Shown here: piece by piece, positions 44,745 to 52,848 of the stretch
Layout of the letters: each line of letters starts with the position of its first letter
Position numbering within the stretch: position 1 is the first letter of the stretch
Assembly: GCA_937982115.1 (NCBI GenBank)
Contig: CALJNE010000081.1
Coordinates: forward strand, 1-60,952
Origin: an uncultured Bacteroidales bacterium
Lineage (GTDB): Bacteria; Bacteroidota; Bacteroidia; Bacteroidales; ML635J-15
DNA: 60,952 bases
Direction: 5' to 3'
Notes under the pieces: model-generated
Seen by the model: the letters and a program-made list of their open reading frames with translations, nothing else
Databases searched by the model: none
What the model was told of the DNA's origin: nothing
Translations under genes and position numbers: made by a program

Positions 44745-45776
44745 ATGCAGGAGAAACGAATTTGCTCGAGATGTATAATGCCGGAGAGTTTACCTGAGAT
44801 TTTTCTGGACGAAAACGGGGTATGTAATTTATGCCACGCTTATGATGCCATGAAAAAATTTGAAGATACTCGCAAACCTCTCGAAACAGACCTTTTGAAA
44901 ATTCTTGACAAATATCGTGGAAAGAACAAATACGATTGTATGGTGATGTGTTCGGGGGGAAAGGATAGCACTTCTGCATTGTATTTTATGAAAAAAAGAT
45001 ATAAACTCAATGTTTTTGCTTTTATGTTCGACCATGGTTTTGAAACCGAAGAGGCCGTTGAGAACGTAAAAAAAGCAACAGATAAACTTGGCGTAGATTT
45101 ACTTTTTTTCAAGTCAGCATATATGAAGGAGATGTTTCGCAAGCTTGTCGAAACAGATTCCCGTGCTGTAATTTGCCATCCATGTTCGATATGGTATATG
45201 GATTTAGCTTTTGATGTTGCTGCCCGTTACGAAATTCCCATAATAGTTGCAGGTTGGACAAAAGGGCAATCGCAAAAGCAGGAAGTAATGTCAAAGTGTG
45301 GGTGTAATGTGCATGCGGCAGAGTTTAAAAAAATGGCCGACAACACAGTTGAATTTTTAAATAATTCGCTTCAGGATATGCCTCAATATAAAAACTTTCC
45401 GAAAAGTATGGAAGAGGTACTTAAACGAGCGAAGAAAAAACATAAGGCTCTTGTTATTTCTCCACATTGGTTTTTACCTTATGGTCCTGAAGAATACATA
45501 AAAATCATTAAAGATGAACTCGACTGGAAAGCTCCAAAACTAAGTTATCCTCAAGGAAGCACTAATTGCAGAATGAATTTTATGTCGGTGTATTATTCAT
45601 TGAAACATTATGGATATACTCATTATCATGTTGAGGCATCGAAGCTTATCAGAGAAAATGTAATTACAAGAGATGAGGCTCTGGAGCAATTGAAACTGAA
45701 TTTTAACAGCGAAGAGCTAATTAAAATAGCCCGGGAATTAGGGTTGAATGATAAAAATTTTGAAGATTTTAACTAA
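44745..45776 (+). CDS. PP-loop N-acetyl sugar amidotransferase-like enzyme
   Basis: 343 residues. N-terminal zinc-type cysteines (C7, C10, C27, C30: ICSRC and VCNLC) precede a PP-loop ATP-pyrophosphatase motif SGGKDS (70-75). Later come CHPC (144-147), KCGC (185-187) and a C-terminal GSTNC (C275). The family is TIGR03573-like (WbpG/PseB-type N-acetyl sugar amidotransferase), which adenylates a sugar substrate and installs an amidine nitrogen using ammonia from HisH/HisF-type partners. No HisH/HisF-like gene is in the window, while a TusA carrier is immediately upstream. A sulfur-transfer use is therefore possible. Located between TusA and a DciA-like gene. Confidence 0.85.
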   Translation: MQEKRICSRCIMPESLPEIFLDENGVCNLCHAYDAMKKFEDTRKPLETDLLKILDKYRGKNKYDCMVMCSGGKDSTSALYFMKKRYKLNVFAFMFDHGFETEEAVENVKKATDKLGVDLLFFKSAYMKEMFRKLVETDSRAVICHPCSIWYMDLAFDVAARYEIPIIVAGWTKGQSQKQEVMSKCGCNVHAAEFKKMADNTVEFLNNSLQDMPQYKNFPKSMEEVLKRAKKKHKALVISPHWFLPYGPEEYIKIIKDELDWKAPKLSYPQGSTNCRMNFMSVYYSLKHYGYTHYHVEASKLIRENVITRDEALEQLKLNFNSEELIKIARELGLNDKNFEDFN

Positions 45777-45783
45777 ATAAAAT

Positions 45784-46074
45784 ATGAGACGCTCGCAAAC
45801 ATTAAAATTGAGAGAGATTTTAAAAATGACTTTCGCCTCGCCAAAACTTGCCGATGGACTTGATGCTATACGTGCAAAAAATCTTTGGCCAGAAATCTGT
45901 GGACAACATGTGGCTTGTGTTACCGAGGATATTTTAGTTAAAAACAATATCATTTACGTTAAAATAAATTCTTCGATTATTAAAACCGAAATTTTAATGA
46001 TAAAAGCAGAAATTATCAAACGAATAAATCAGGAGTTGGGCAGAGATTTTATTAAAGATATAGTTTTGAGATAA
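45784..46074 (+). CDS. DUF721 (DciA-like) protein
   Basis: 96 residues with the KH-like DUF721 pattern: LREILKMTFASPKLADGLDA, NLWPEICGQHVACVTED and VYVKINSS-like strand IYVKINSSIIKTEILM, followed by INQELGRDFIKDIVLR. DciA/DUF721 proteins interact with the replicative helicase in many bacteria. Its stop shares one base with the carbamoyltransferase ATG (TAATG), so translation is probably coupled. Its presence inside a modification cassette is odd and may be just local gene packing. Confidence 0.75.
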   Translation: MRRSQTLKLREILKMTFASPKLADGLDAIRAKNLWPEICGQHVACVTEDILVKNNIIYVKINSSIIKTEILMIKAEIIKRINQELGRDFIKDIVLR

Positions 46075-47927
46075 TGTTTACAATCGGGATTTCAGCATAT
46101 TATCACGATTCGGCTGCATGTATTCTCTACAACGATGAGATTATTGCGGCTGCACATGAAGAGCGTTTCACACGCAAAAAACATGATTCTTCTTTCCCTA
46201 TTAATGCACTTAAATATTGTCTCGACGAGGCAGGAATTGATATTTCGAATGTTGACAATATAGTATATTATGAAAAACCTTTCCTGAAATTTGAAAGATT
46301 ACTGGAAACATATTATCATTTTGCTCCAGCCGGAATTAAATCTTTTGTTACTGCAATTCCTGTTTGGCTGAGGGAAAAACTTTTTATTAAAGATGAAATT
46401 TACAGTCAATTAAAAAAACTTGGAAAATTCGATAAATCCAAACTAAAAATTTATTTCAGCGAACATCATCTTTCGCATGCTGCTTCTGCATATTATCCCT
46501 CAGGATATGATGAAGCTGCAATACTCACAATTGACGGAATGGGAGAGTGGGCTTCGGCTTCAATTGCTTATGGAAAAGACAATAAAATTCAAATTCTGAA
46601 AGAGCTGCATTTTCCAAATTCTGTGGGTTTATTGTATTCAGCATTTACTTATTTTACCGGCTTTGTGGTAAATAGCGGCGAATATAAACTTATGGGATTA
46701 GCTCCCTATGGTAATCCTTTAGATGAACAGGTAGAGATTTTTAAAAATCATATTAAAACCGAAATTGTTGAGATAAAAGATGATGGTAGCATAAAACTTA
46801 ATATGAAATACTTTGATTTTGCTACCGGTCTAAAAATGATAAAAACAAAAAAATGGGAGCAATTATTTGGGATAAAAATTCGTAAACCTGACGAAAAACT
46901 CACGCAGGAATATTGCAATCTAGCACTCGCCATTCAGGAGGTTACCGAGGAAATTATTTTAAAAATGGCGGCAGAAGCAAAATCTCTGACAGGAAGTGAA
47001 AATCTTTGTATTGCCGGTGGTGTAGCACTGAATTGTGTTGCAAATTCAAAAATTTTAAATGCTGGAATTTTTAAAAACATATTTGTTCAGCCTGCCGCAG
47101 GAGATGCCGGTGGAGCTCTGGGAGCTGCTTTTGCCTTTTTGCATATCCATAAAAATTTTCCGCATAAAGCAGATTATTTTGACAAAATGAAAGGGGCATT
47201 TTTAGGACCTAAATTCAGTGATAATGATGTTTTAAAAGTGGCTCGAAAATATAATGCAACGTTTAGATACTTTTCCGACAAAGAAAAGCTAAATGAATTT
47301 ATTGCAGGATGTATTGCAGACGGTAAAGTTACCGGATGGTTTAGGGGAAGAATGGAGTATGGACCGCGAGCTCTTGGAGCACGTAGCATTTTAGCTGATG
47401 CCCGTAATCCCGAAATGCAAAAAAAACTTAACCTCAAAATAAAATTCCGCGAAGGATTCAGACCTTTTGCTCCTTCGGTTTTAATCGAAGATTGTAAAAC
47501 ATATTTTGATATAGATATTCCTTCTCCTTATATGCTTTTTACTGCTCCGGTTACTCAGAATCGCAGGAAAGAATTACCGGAAAACTACCATAACTTCGAC
47601 TTAACTACAAAACTATATACGCTAAGGTCTGATATTCCGGCAGTTACACATTGTGACTTCTCCGCTCGGCTTCAGACTGTGCATAAAGAAACAAATCCGG
47701 ATTATCATGCTCTTATCAGCGAGTTTAAGCGTCAAACAGGTTATGGAGTGATTGTAAATACCAGCTTTAATGTCAGAGGCGAACCAATAGTATGCACTCC
47801 CGACGATGCTTTCAGATGCTTTATGCGAACAGAAATGGATGTGCTCGCTATGGAAAACTTTGTGTTTTTAAAAGAAGAACAAAATATTGATAAAAAAATA
47901 TTCGACGAAAATTTTAAACCTGATTAA
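46074..47927 (+). CDS. Carbamoyltransferase (NodU/TobZ/CmcH type)
   Basis: 617 residues. The N-terminal Kae1-like domain begins GISAYYHDSAACILYNDEII with EERFTRKKHDSSFP. Metal and substrate residues sit in SEHHLSHAASAYY (HHxxH at 131-135) and LTIDGMGEW. The C-terminal part has GRMEYGPRALGARSILADAR, FRPFAPSVL and VNTSFNVRGEPIVC. The family transfers a carbamoyl group from carbamoyl phosphate to a sugar or natural-product hydroxyl through carbamoyl-AMP. It is followed 2 bases later by a DUF5989 gene, its usual companion. The substrate is likely the glycan or small molecule built by this cassette. Confidence 0.95.
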   Translation: MFTIGISAYYHDSAACILYNDEIIAAAHEERFTRKKHDSSFPINALKYCLDEAGIDISNVDNIVYYEKPFLKFERLLETYYHFAPAGIKSFVTAIPVWLREKLFIKDEIYSQLKKLGKFDKSKLKIYFSEHHLSHAASAYYPSGYDEAAILTIDGMGEWASASIAYGKDNKIQILKELHFPNSVGLLYSAFTYFTGFVVNSGEYKLMGLAPYGNPLDEQVEIFKNHIKTEIVEIKDDGSIKLNMKYFDFATGLKMIKTKKWEQLFGIKIRKPDEKLTQEYCNLALAIQEVTEEIILKMAAEAKSLTGSENLCIAGGVALNCVANSKILNAGIFKNIFVQPAAGDAGGALGAAFAFLHIHKNFPHKADYFDKMKGAFLGPKFSDNDVLKVARKYNATFRYFSDKEKLNEFIAGCIADGKVTGWFRGRMEYGPRALGARSILADARNPEMQKKLNLKIKFREGFRPFAPSVLIEDCKTYFDIDIPSPYMLFTAPVTQNRRKELPENYHNFDLTTKLYTLRSDIPAVTHCDFSARLQTVHKETNPDYHALISEFKRQTGYGVIVNTSFNVRGEPIVCTPDDAFRCFMRTEMDVLAMENFVFLKEEQNIDKKIFDENFKPD

Positions 47928-47929
47928 TT

Positions 47930-48079
47930 ATGGAATTTTTACGCGATTTGTGGTTGTTTCTTAAAGAAAGAAAAAAATACTGGCTCATACCGATAATTAT
48001 AGTTTTGTTCTTGCTCGGATTATTGATAGTTTTTGGAGGCTCTTCTGCAGTTGCTCCTTTTGTTTATACACTTTTCTGA
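47930..48079 (+). CDS. DUF5989 small membrane protein (copy 2)
   Basis: 49 residues. MEFLRDLWLFLKERKKYW is followed by a single hydrophobic helix (about 19-36) and GSSAVAPFVYTLF, which is the DUF5989 signature. It begins 2 bases after the carbamoyltransferase stop and ends 6 bases before the SxtJ-like gene. DUF5989, SxtJ and carbamoyltransferase genes are a recurrent neighbourhood, but the molecular role of the small proteins is unknown. It is below the usual ORF-calling length. Confidence 0.8.
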   Translation: MEFLRDLWLFLKERKKYWLIPIIIVLFLLGLLIVFGGSSAVAPFVYTLF

Positions 48080-48085
48080 AAAGTT

Positions 48086-48442
48086 ATGGAAAAAATTAAG
48101 AGACAGTTTACAGATGTACTTGTTATTGTGGCTGCAATTCTACTTGCCGGAATTATTACCGGTATCGAAACATTTTTTTACATCGCTCTGGGTCTATTGG
48201 TTTTAGTTGCTTTAGTAAATAAAATTGCTGAATATATTTCTTTCTTATGGCAGAGCCTGGCAAAAATTCTGGGCTTTTTTGTTTCAAAAATAATTCTTGG
48301 ACTTGTATTCATAGCTTTTTTAATTCCTGTATCAATTTTTTATAAATTATTTTCGAAAAATCGTCCCATTTCAAATCAACAAAAAAGCAGCTATTGGATT
48401 ACTAAAGGAGACGGAAAAATTGATTTTAACAAAGCCTGGTAA
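48086..48442 (+). CDS. SxtJ-like membrane protein
   Basis: 118 residues with three hydrophobic segments: VLVIVAAILLAGIITGIETF, FFYIALGLLVLVALVN and ILGLVFIAFLIPVSIFYKLF. A C-terminal tail follows with SSYWITKGDGK. This is the topology and terminal motif of SxtJ-like proteins that sit beside carbamoyltransferases in secondary-metabolite and surface-glycan clusters. It follows DUF5989 and precedes an SGNH hydrolase by 2 bases. Confidence 0.7.
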   Translation: MEKIKRQFTDVLVIVAAILLAGIITGIETFFYIALGLLVLVALVNKIAEYISFLWQSLAKILGFFVSKIILGLVFIAFLIPVSIFYKLFSKNRPISNQQKSSYWITKGDGKIDFNKAW

Positions 48443-48444
48443 AA

Positions 48445-49686
48445 TTGACAAAAAATAAAGTTTTAAATATTACTTTTATAATACTTTTTTCTGGCTTATT
48501 TTTATTTCACATTATGTTATTGATACTCGGACGAGCCTGGATTTTTACCACCATTAGTTTTTATGCGGGACTGTTATTATTTTTGTTTTTATTCTATAAA
48601 AAATTCAAAAGAAAAAATCCTCAAAGCAAAGCTCTGAAAATAATTTATGTTTTAACGGTTACAGTTTTTGTTTTTTTTATAGCTGATTTAATTCTACGGT
48701 TTACTGGGAAGTTTTCTTCTTACAGTGAGAGAAATTATTCGTTGTTTTATGTGTCACCGTACAATGATAATTTTAGTTTGCTGCGACGAAAGATATTTTA
48801 TAACGAAAAAAATCCGGTACCTTATACAGCAAGTCCGGAACAAAAAAATAAATACAAAACCACCGATTTTGAATTTATCCACAATTACAATTCATTGGGA
48901 CTAAGAGAAAGAGAAATTACTGACGAACTCTTAGCCGGACGAGAGATAATTGTGTGTATTGGAGATTCATTTACCGAAGGAGTGGGAACAGATTACGAAA
49001 ACTCATGGCCTCAGGTTCTGGAAAGAAAATTATCAAATAGAGGAGATAATGATTTTGTAGTTATAAATGCAGGGATTTCCGGTTCCGACCCTGTTAAATA
49101 TATTTATGTATTTAATTATCTTAACAACTACATTAATTCAGATTACTTAATTATTTCTATTGGCAGTAACGATTTGCTTGATATAATTTTTAAAGGTGGA
49201 AATGAGCGATACAAGAAAGATAGTTTTTATCAATGGGATGCACCTATTTGCTATTATTTTTATTCCTGGAATTTTGTATTCAGAGCAATTTCTAACCTAA
49301 TTTACGATTATCCGGAAATTTATTGTAATGAAAAAGAGTTCCGAGAAAAATTAAGTTTTGCATGTAATGAAATCGTAAAAGCTGTACAAAAAATTTCAAC
49401 AGAATTTTCGGGAAAAAAAATAGTATTGTATTTATATCCCGACCGGCAAGAAGCAAAAACTTTAAAATATCGTTACGAAGAAATGAATTTAATTAAGCAA
49501 GAATTCTTAGATAACGAAACATTCATAGTTGTTGACCAAATAAATTTTTATAAAAAATATCCGGATAAAAAGCGGTTAATTCCAGAAATATATCATAATA
49601 TTGATGGTCATTGCAACTCAGAAGGCTATAAGTTATGGGGCGAATATTTGTTTGAGATTTTTGATGAGGAATTTGGGAAGGAATAA
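48445..49686 (+). CDS. SGNH/GDSL hydrolase with N-terminal membrane anchor
   Basis: 413 residues with three hydrophobic N-terminal segments (to about 85). The SGNH core has block I CIGDSFTEG (candidate Ser175), block III IGSNDLLD and block V NIDGHCNSEGYKLWGEYL (Asp387/His389). The predicted active site faces the periplasm or cytosol depending on topology. The start is a TTG 2 bases after the SxtJ stop; no ATG lies before residue 24, which is inside the first hydrophobic segment. SGNH proteins in such cassettes acetylate or deacylate glycans or lipid-linked products. It closes the operon, convergent with a lipoprotein gene. Confidence 0.85.
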   Translation: MTKNKVLNITFIILFSGLFLFHIMLLILGRAWIFTTISFYAGLLLFLFLFYKKFKRKNPQSKALKIIYVLTVTVFVFFIADLILRFTGKFSSYSERNYSLFYVSPYNDNFSLLRRKIFYNEKNPVPYTASPEQKNKYKTTDFEFIHNYNSLGLREREITDELLAGREIIVCIGDSFTEGVGTDYENSWPQVLERKLSNRGDNDFVVINAGISGSDPVKYIYVFNYLNNYINSDYLIISIGSNDLLDIIFKGGNERYKKDSFYQWDAPICYYFYSWNFVFRAISNLIYDYPEIYCNEKEFREKLSFACNEIVKAVQKISTEFSGKKIVLYLYPDRQEAKTLKYRYEEMNLIKQEFLDNETFIVVDQINFYKKYPDKKRLIPEIYHNIDGHCNSEGYKLWGEYLFEIFDEEFGKE

Positions 49687-49689
49687 AAT

Positions 49690-50199
49690 CTAAATCAATT
49701 GCAAGCCTACTTCATCAGCAAAGGTTTTTTGAGAATCAATAACATTATCCTCAGCTGCAACTATAATATCTACAGCTTTATTTAATTGAGTGTTTATTTG
49801 ATTAGAGTATTGGTCTTCTGTCTCCCATGTTAGAGAATAGAAATACAATACATCGCTTAATTCGTACAATAAAACCTTTTCAACAGTTTCGTAAAATTCA
49901 ACCACTGATTTATAAAACCATTTGTCTTTTTTGATGGGCTTGATTTTTTTTAGTTTGGCTGAGTATTCTTTATGAAATTCTTTAAGTTTATTGTATTCTT
50001 CATTCAATTGTTCAATCGAAACATCATCATCGTAGATGTCTTGAATAAAAGAAGAAACCTGATTGTCCAGCATTGTATAATACATTAAAACTTCGTCGTT
50101 GTATTTGGCAGGGTCTTTACCTAAATCACAACTTACAGAAATAGAGACTAATATAAAAACTAAGAGAAACAATTTTGAAAGATTAGCAAACTTTTTCAT
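49690..50199 (-). CDS. Small lipoprotein of unknown function
   Basis: 169 residues. MKKFANLSKLFLLVFILVSI followed by SVSC gives a lipobox with Cys24. The mature part is helical and charged (LNEEYNKLKEFHKEYSAKLKKIKP, WFYKSVVEFYETVEKVLLYE, INTQLNKAVDIIVAAED), suggesting a helical bundle. No family is recognised. It is convergent with the SGNH gene (3 bases between stops) and divergent from nrnA. Confidence 0.6.
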   Translation of the reverse strand: MKKFANLSKLFLLVFILVSISVSCDLGKDPAKYNDEVLMYYTMLDNQVSSFIQDIYDDDVSIEQLNEEYNKLKEFHKEYSAKLKKIKPIKKDKWFYKSVVEFYETVEKVLLYELSDVLYFYSLTWETEDQYSNQINTQLNKAVDIIVAAEDNVIDSQKTFADEVGLQLI

Positions 50200-50327
50200 A
50201 ACAATTTAGTTTTGGGGTTAGACAATATTAAAGATAAGTAAAAAATAAATATGCAAAGCAAAATTTTAAAAAAATATTAATTTGATATAATTAAAAATGC
50301 AGTATTTTTATCGGTTATTTTAAATTT

Positions 50328-51356
50328 ATGTTTGGTAAAAGATTTTATAATGAATTAAAAGAGTTAGAGGAAAAATTATTAACTAAAAAGAGTTTTATCA
50401 TAGTTCCTCATTATAATCCCGATGGCGATGCTATTGGTTCTGCACTTGCCTTTTATTTGATTTTAAAAAAGTTAAATAAAAAAGTTAAAGTTATCAGTCC
50501 GAGTGAGTTCCCGAATTTTTTAGACTGGCTACCTGAAGCTGATAAAATTAAGGTGATATGGAATAAATCTCAAATCAGACAGGATATTTTTTCATCGTCA
50601 GAAGTTTTGATAGCAGTTGATTTTAATGAAATAAAAAGGTTAGGGGACTTAAGTTCCGAATTTGAAAAATCAGCAGCATTCAAAATTTTGATTGACCATC
50701 ATCCTAATCCTAAGCAATTTACTGATGTGATGATTTCTGCTCCGGAGTATAGTTCTACTGCGGAATTAGTTTATGATGTTTTGAAATACACCGGCTTGCA
50801 TAAATTTATTGATGTTGATATTGCAACATGTATTTATACCGGAATTATGACCGATACAGGTTCGTTTAATTATAATTCATCAACGCCGAATACTTTCAGG
50901 GTAGTTGCAGATTTGCTCGAATATGGAGTTGATAAAGATGATGCCTACGATAAAACATATAACAGCTTCTCGGTTGACAGAATGCGTTTTATGGGTCATG
51001 TAATGCTCAATCGAATGGTTGTTCTTCCGGAATATAAATCTGCGTATATTCACATTAGTGCCAAAGACAGAAAGGATTTTAAAGAAAAATTCGGCGATAC
51101 AGAAAATTTTGTAAATATTCCGCTATTTATAAAAGGAATACGATTTACGGCAATTTTTATTGAGCGAGATAATTTTATAAAAATAAGTTTTAGGTCTAAA
51201 GGTAATTTTGATGTAAATAAATTTGCTGCGAATCATTTTAACGGAGGTGGGCATAAAAATGCTGCCGGTGGAGAAAGTTTTACTTCATTACAAGAAAGCG
51301 TAGAACTTTTCGTTAAATTATTGGAACAATACAAAAACGAATTGCTTTATGATTAG
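50328..51356 (+). CDS. nrnA: DHH/DHHA1 family phosphoesterase (NrnA-like)
   Basis: 342 residues. The DHH domain has VPHYNPDGDAIGSALA, AVDFNEIKRLGDL and ILIDHHPNPK, with STAELVYDVL and TGIMTDTGSFNYN; the DHHA1 domain has FNGGGHKNAAGG. This is the NrnA arrangement: degradation of short RNAs (nanoRNA) and phosphatase activity on 3'-phosphoadenosine 5'-phosphate in the cytoplasm. In Bacteroidota a GldI-type FKBP gene often follows, as it does here, with an 8-base overlap. It opens a nine-gene run. Confidence 0.93.
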   Translation: MFGKRFYNELKELEEKLLTKKSFIIVPHYNPDGDAIGSALAFYLILKKLNKKVKVISPSEFPNFLDWLPEADKIKVIWNKSQIRQDIFSSSEVLIAVDFNEIKRLGDLSSEFEKSAAFKILIDHHPNPKQFTDVMISAPEYSSTAELVYDVLKYTGLHKFIDVDIATCIYTGIMTDTGSFNYNSSTPNTFRVVADLLEYGVDKDDAYDKTYNSFSVDRMRFMGHVMLNRMVVLPEYKSAYIHISAKDRKDFKEKFGDTENFVNIPLFIKGIRFTAIFIERDNFIKISFRSKGNFDVNKFAANHFNGGGHKNAAGGESFTSLQESVELFVKLLEQYKNELLYD

Positions 51357-51960
51357 AATTCACATCAAAAATTTCAGGGAGATTTATTTTGTGGTGATAC
51401 CCTTTGTTTTATCGGCATTACTATTTTCTTGTACTCCTAAAGAAAACAAGACAGAAGAAAAACCTTTACCTTATTCGGTTGTAAAAAAGATGCACCGAAA
51501 CGAACTTTTGGAGTGGAATAAAAATATTGTTGAATTTGATGCCGAGATGATAAGAAAGTTTATTGAACGCCGAAGATGGAATATGGAAATAACTGCTTCG
51601 GGACTGTATTATCAGATTTATCATAAAACCAATGATATTAAGGCAGAAAGCGGATTAATAGCTATTTTTAATTATAAAACATCATTACTCGACGGAACGG
51701 TTTTATACTCTTCGGATATTGATGGTCCGAGAAGTGAGACACTGGGGAAAATGGAAACAGAATTGGGATTGCACGAAGGATTGATGATGTTACGAAAAGG
51801 CGAAAAAGCAAGATTCATTTGTCCACCGCATCTCGCATTTGGTGTGCCGGGAGATGGTTACAAAGTTCCTTATAACAGCATTTTGGTTTATGAAGTTGAA
51901 CTCATTGATCTGGTAAAACCAGAAGTTAAGGAGGAAGAAAACATTCATGGTTGGATTTAA
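51349..51960 (+). CDS. GldI-like FKBP-type peptidyl-prolyl isomerase lipoprotein
   Basis: 203 residues with a lipoprotein signal (lipobox LLFSC, Cys28). A single FKBP domain begins near 90 (TASGLYYQIYHKTNDI) and runs to the end, with ELGLHEGLMMLRKGEKARFI and HLAFGVPGDGYKVPYNSILVY. GldI is an FKBP lipoprotein of the gliding/T9SS machinery in Flavobacterium. The neighbourhood (directly after nrnA) supports that link. A role in folding T9SS or envelope proteins in the periplasm is inferred. Confidence 0.85.
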   Translation: MIRIHIKNFREIYFVVIPFVLSALLFSCTPKENKTEEKPLPYSVVKKMHRNELLEWNKNIVEFDAEMIRKFIERRRWNMEITASGLYYQIYHKTNDIKAESGLIAIFNYKTSLLDGTVLYSSDIDGPRSETLGKMETELGLHEGLMMLRKGEKARFICPPHLAFGVPGDGYKVPYNSILVYEVELIDLVKPEVKEEENIHGWI

Positions 51961-51971
51961 AAATAAGAGGG

Positions 51972-52841
51972 ATGAAAGTAAAGATTGTTGTTTTATATTT
52001 TTTTACAGGATTATTTTTATTGGCATGCAATAACAATCCGGAAGAGAAATTTAAAAAATTGTCATCTGGGTTAGAGTACAGGATTGTTGAGACAAAAGGC
52101 GAAGCTGCCAGAAAAGTTAGTTTAGGCGATATTTTGCAATTGAATTGTTCTTATGAAACCGAAGATGGAAGAGTGTTGTTTGCTTCCTCAAAGTCGAGTA
52201 GAAAATATTTGCGAAAAGTTGAAAAATCAGCAAAAACTCATGGAAGTATAGAGGATGGTTTTTTGATTTTAAGAGAAGGAGATTCTGCCGTTTTTAAATT
52301 GCAGGCTGAAAAGTTTTTGCAATTTTCAGAAGGATTTGAAAAATTGCCAAAAGGAGTTCAAGCTAATGATATGATTATTGTAAAATTAAGAGTTATTGAT
52401 ATAGTTGACCGTGACGAATATGATGATATTTTGCTGGACTCTTATCATAAAGATAAAGAAACCGAAATGGAAATTTTGCAAAAGTTTCTTGTCAACTCAA
52501 ATATAAATGTAAAACCGACAGAAAGTGGATTGTATTATGTAGAGCAAATTAAGGGTAACGGACCTAAAGCAGAAAAAGGAAAGACGGTTACTGTTCATTA
52601 CACAGTAAAATACATTGACGGAGAATTGATAGAAACCTCTATTGGTGGGCAACCGATAAGTTTTGTACTCGGAAGAGGGCAGGTTATTCCGGGTTGGGAA
52701 GAAGGTATATCTTATATGAATCAAGGTGGGAAAGCGATGCTGATAGTTCCTTCGCACCTTGCTTACGGCGATAAAGGTAATGGAAAAATCAGACCTTTTG
52801 CCACTTTAGTTTTTGAAGTTGAACTTATAAATTTAAAATAA
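51972..52841 (+). CDS. Double-domain FKBP-type peptidyl-prolyl isomerase lipoprotein
   Basis: About 289 residues from the ATG at 51972; the longer frame begins at a TTG at 51951. MKVKIVVLYFFTGLFLLACN gives a lipobox at Cys19. The N-terminal half (about 25-140) has a weak FKBP fold (GDILQLNCSYETEDGRVLF, GFLILREGDSAVFKL) that lacks the usual active-site residues. The C-terminal half is a canonical FKBP (GKTVTVHYTVKYIDGELIET, FVLGRGQVIPGWEEGISYMN, HLAYGDKGNGKIRPFATLVFEVEL). Chaperone-like plus catalytic domains are inferred. Confidence 0.88.
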   Translation: MKVKIVVLYFFTGLFLLACNNNPEEKFKKLSSGLEYRIVETKGEAARKVSLGDILQLNCSYETEDGRVLFASSKSSRKYLRKVEKSAKTHGSIEDGFLILREGDSAVFKLQAEKFLQFSEGFEKLPKGVQANDMIIVKLRVIDIVDRDEYDDILLDSYHKDKETEMEILQKFLVNSNINVKPTESGLYYVEQIKGNGPKAEKGKTVTVHYTVKYIDGELIETSIGGQPISFVLGRGQVIPGWEEGISYMNQGGKAMLIVPSHLAYGDKGNGKIRPFATLVFEVELINLK

Positions 52842-52848
52842 TATTTTC

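Noticed and set aside
44728-44979. Minus-strand frame over the TusA/PP-loop junction
   Set aside because: It overlaps two convincing plus-strand genes with zinc-finger and PP-loop motifs, and has no features of its own.
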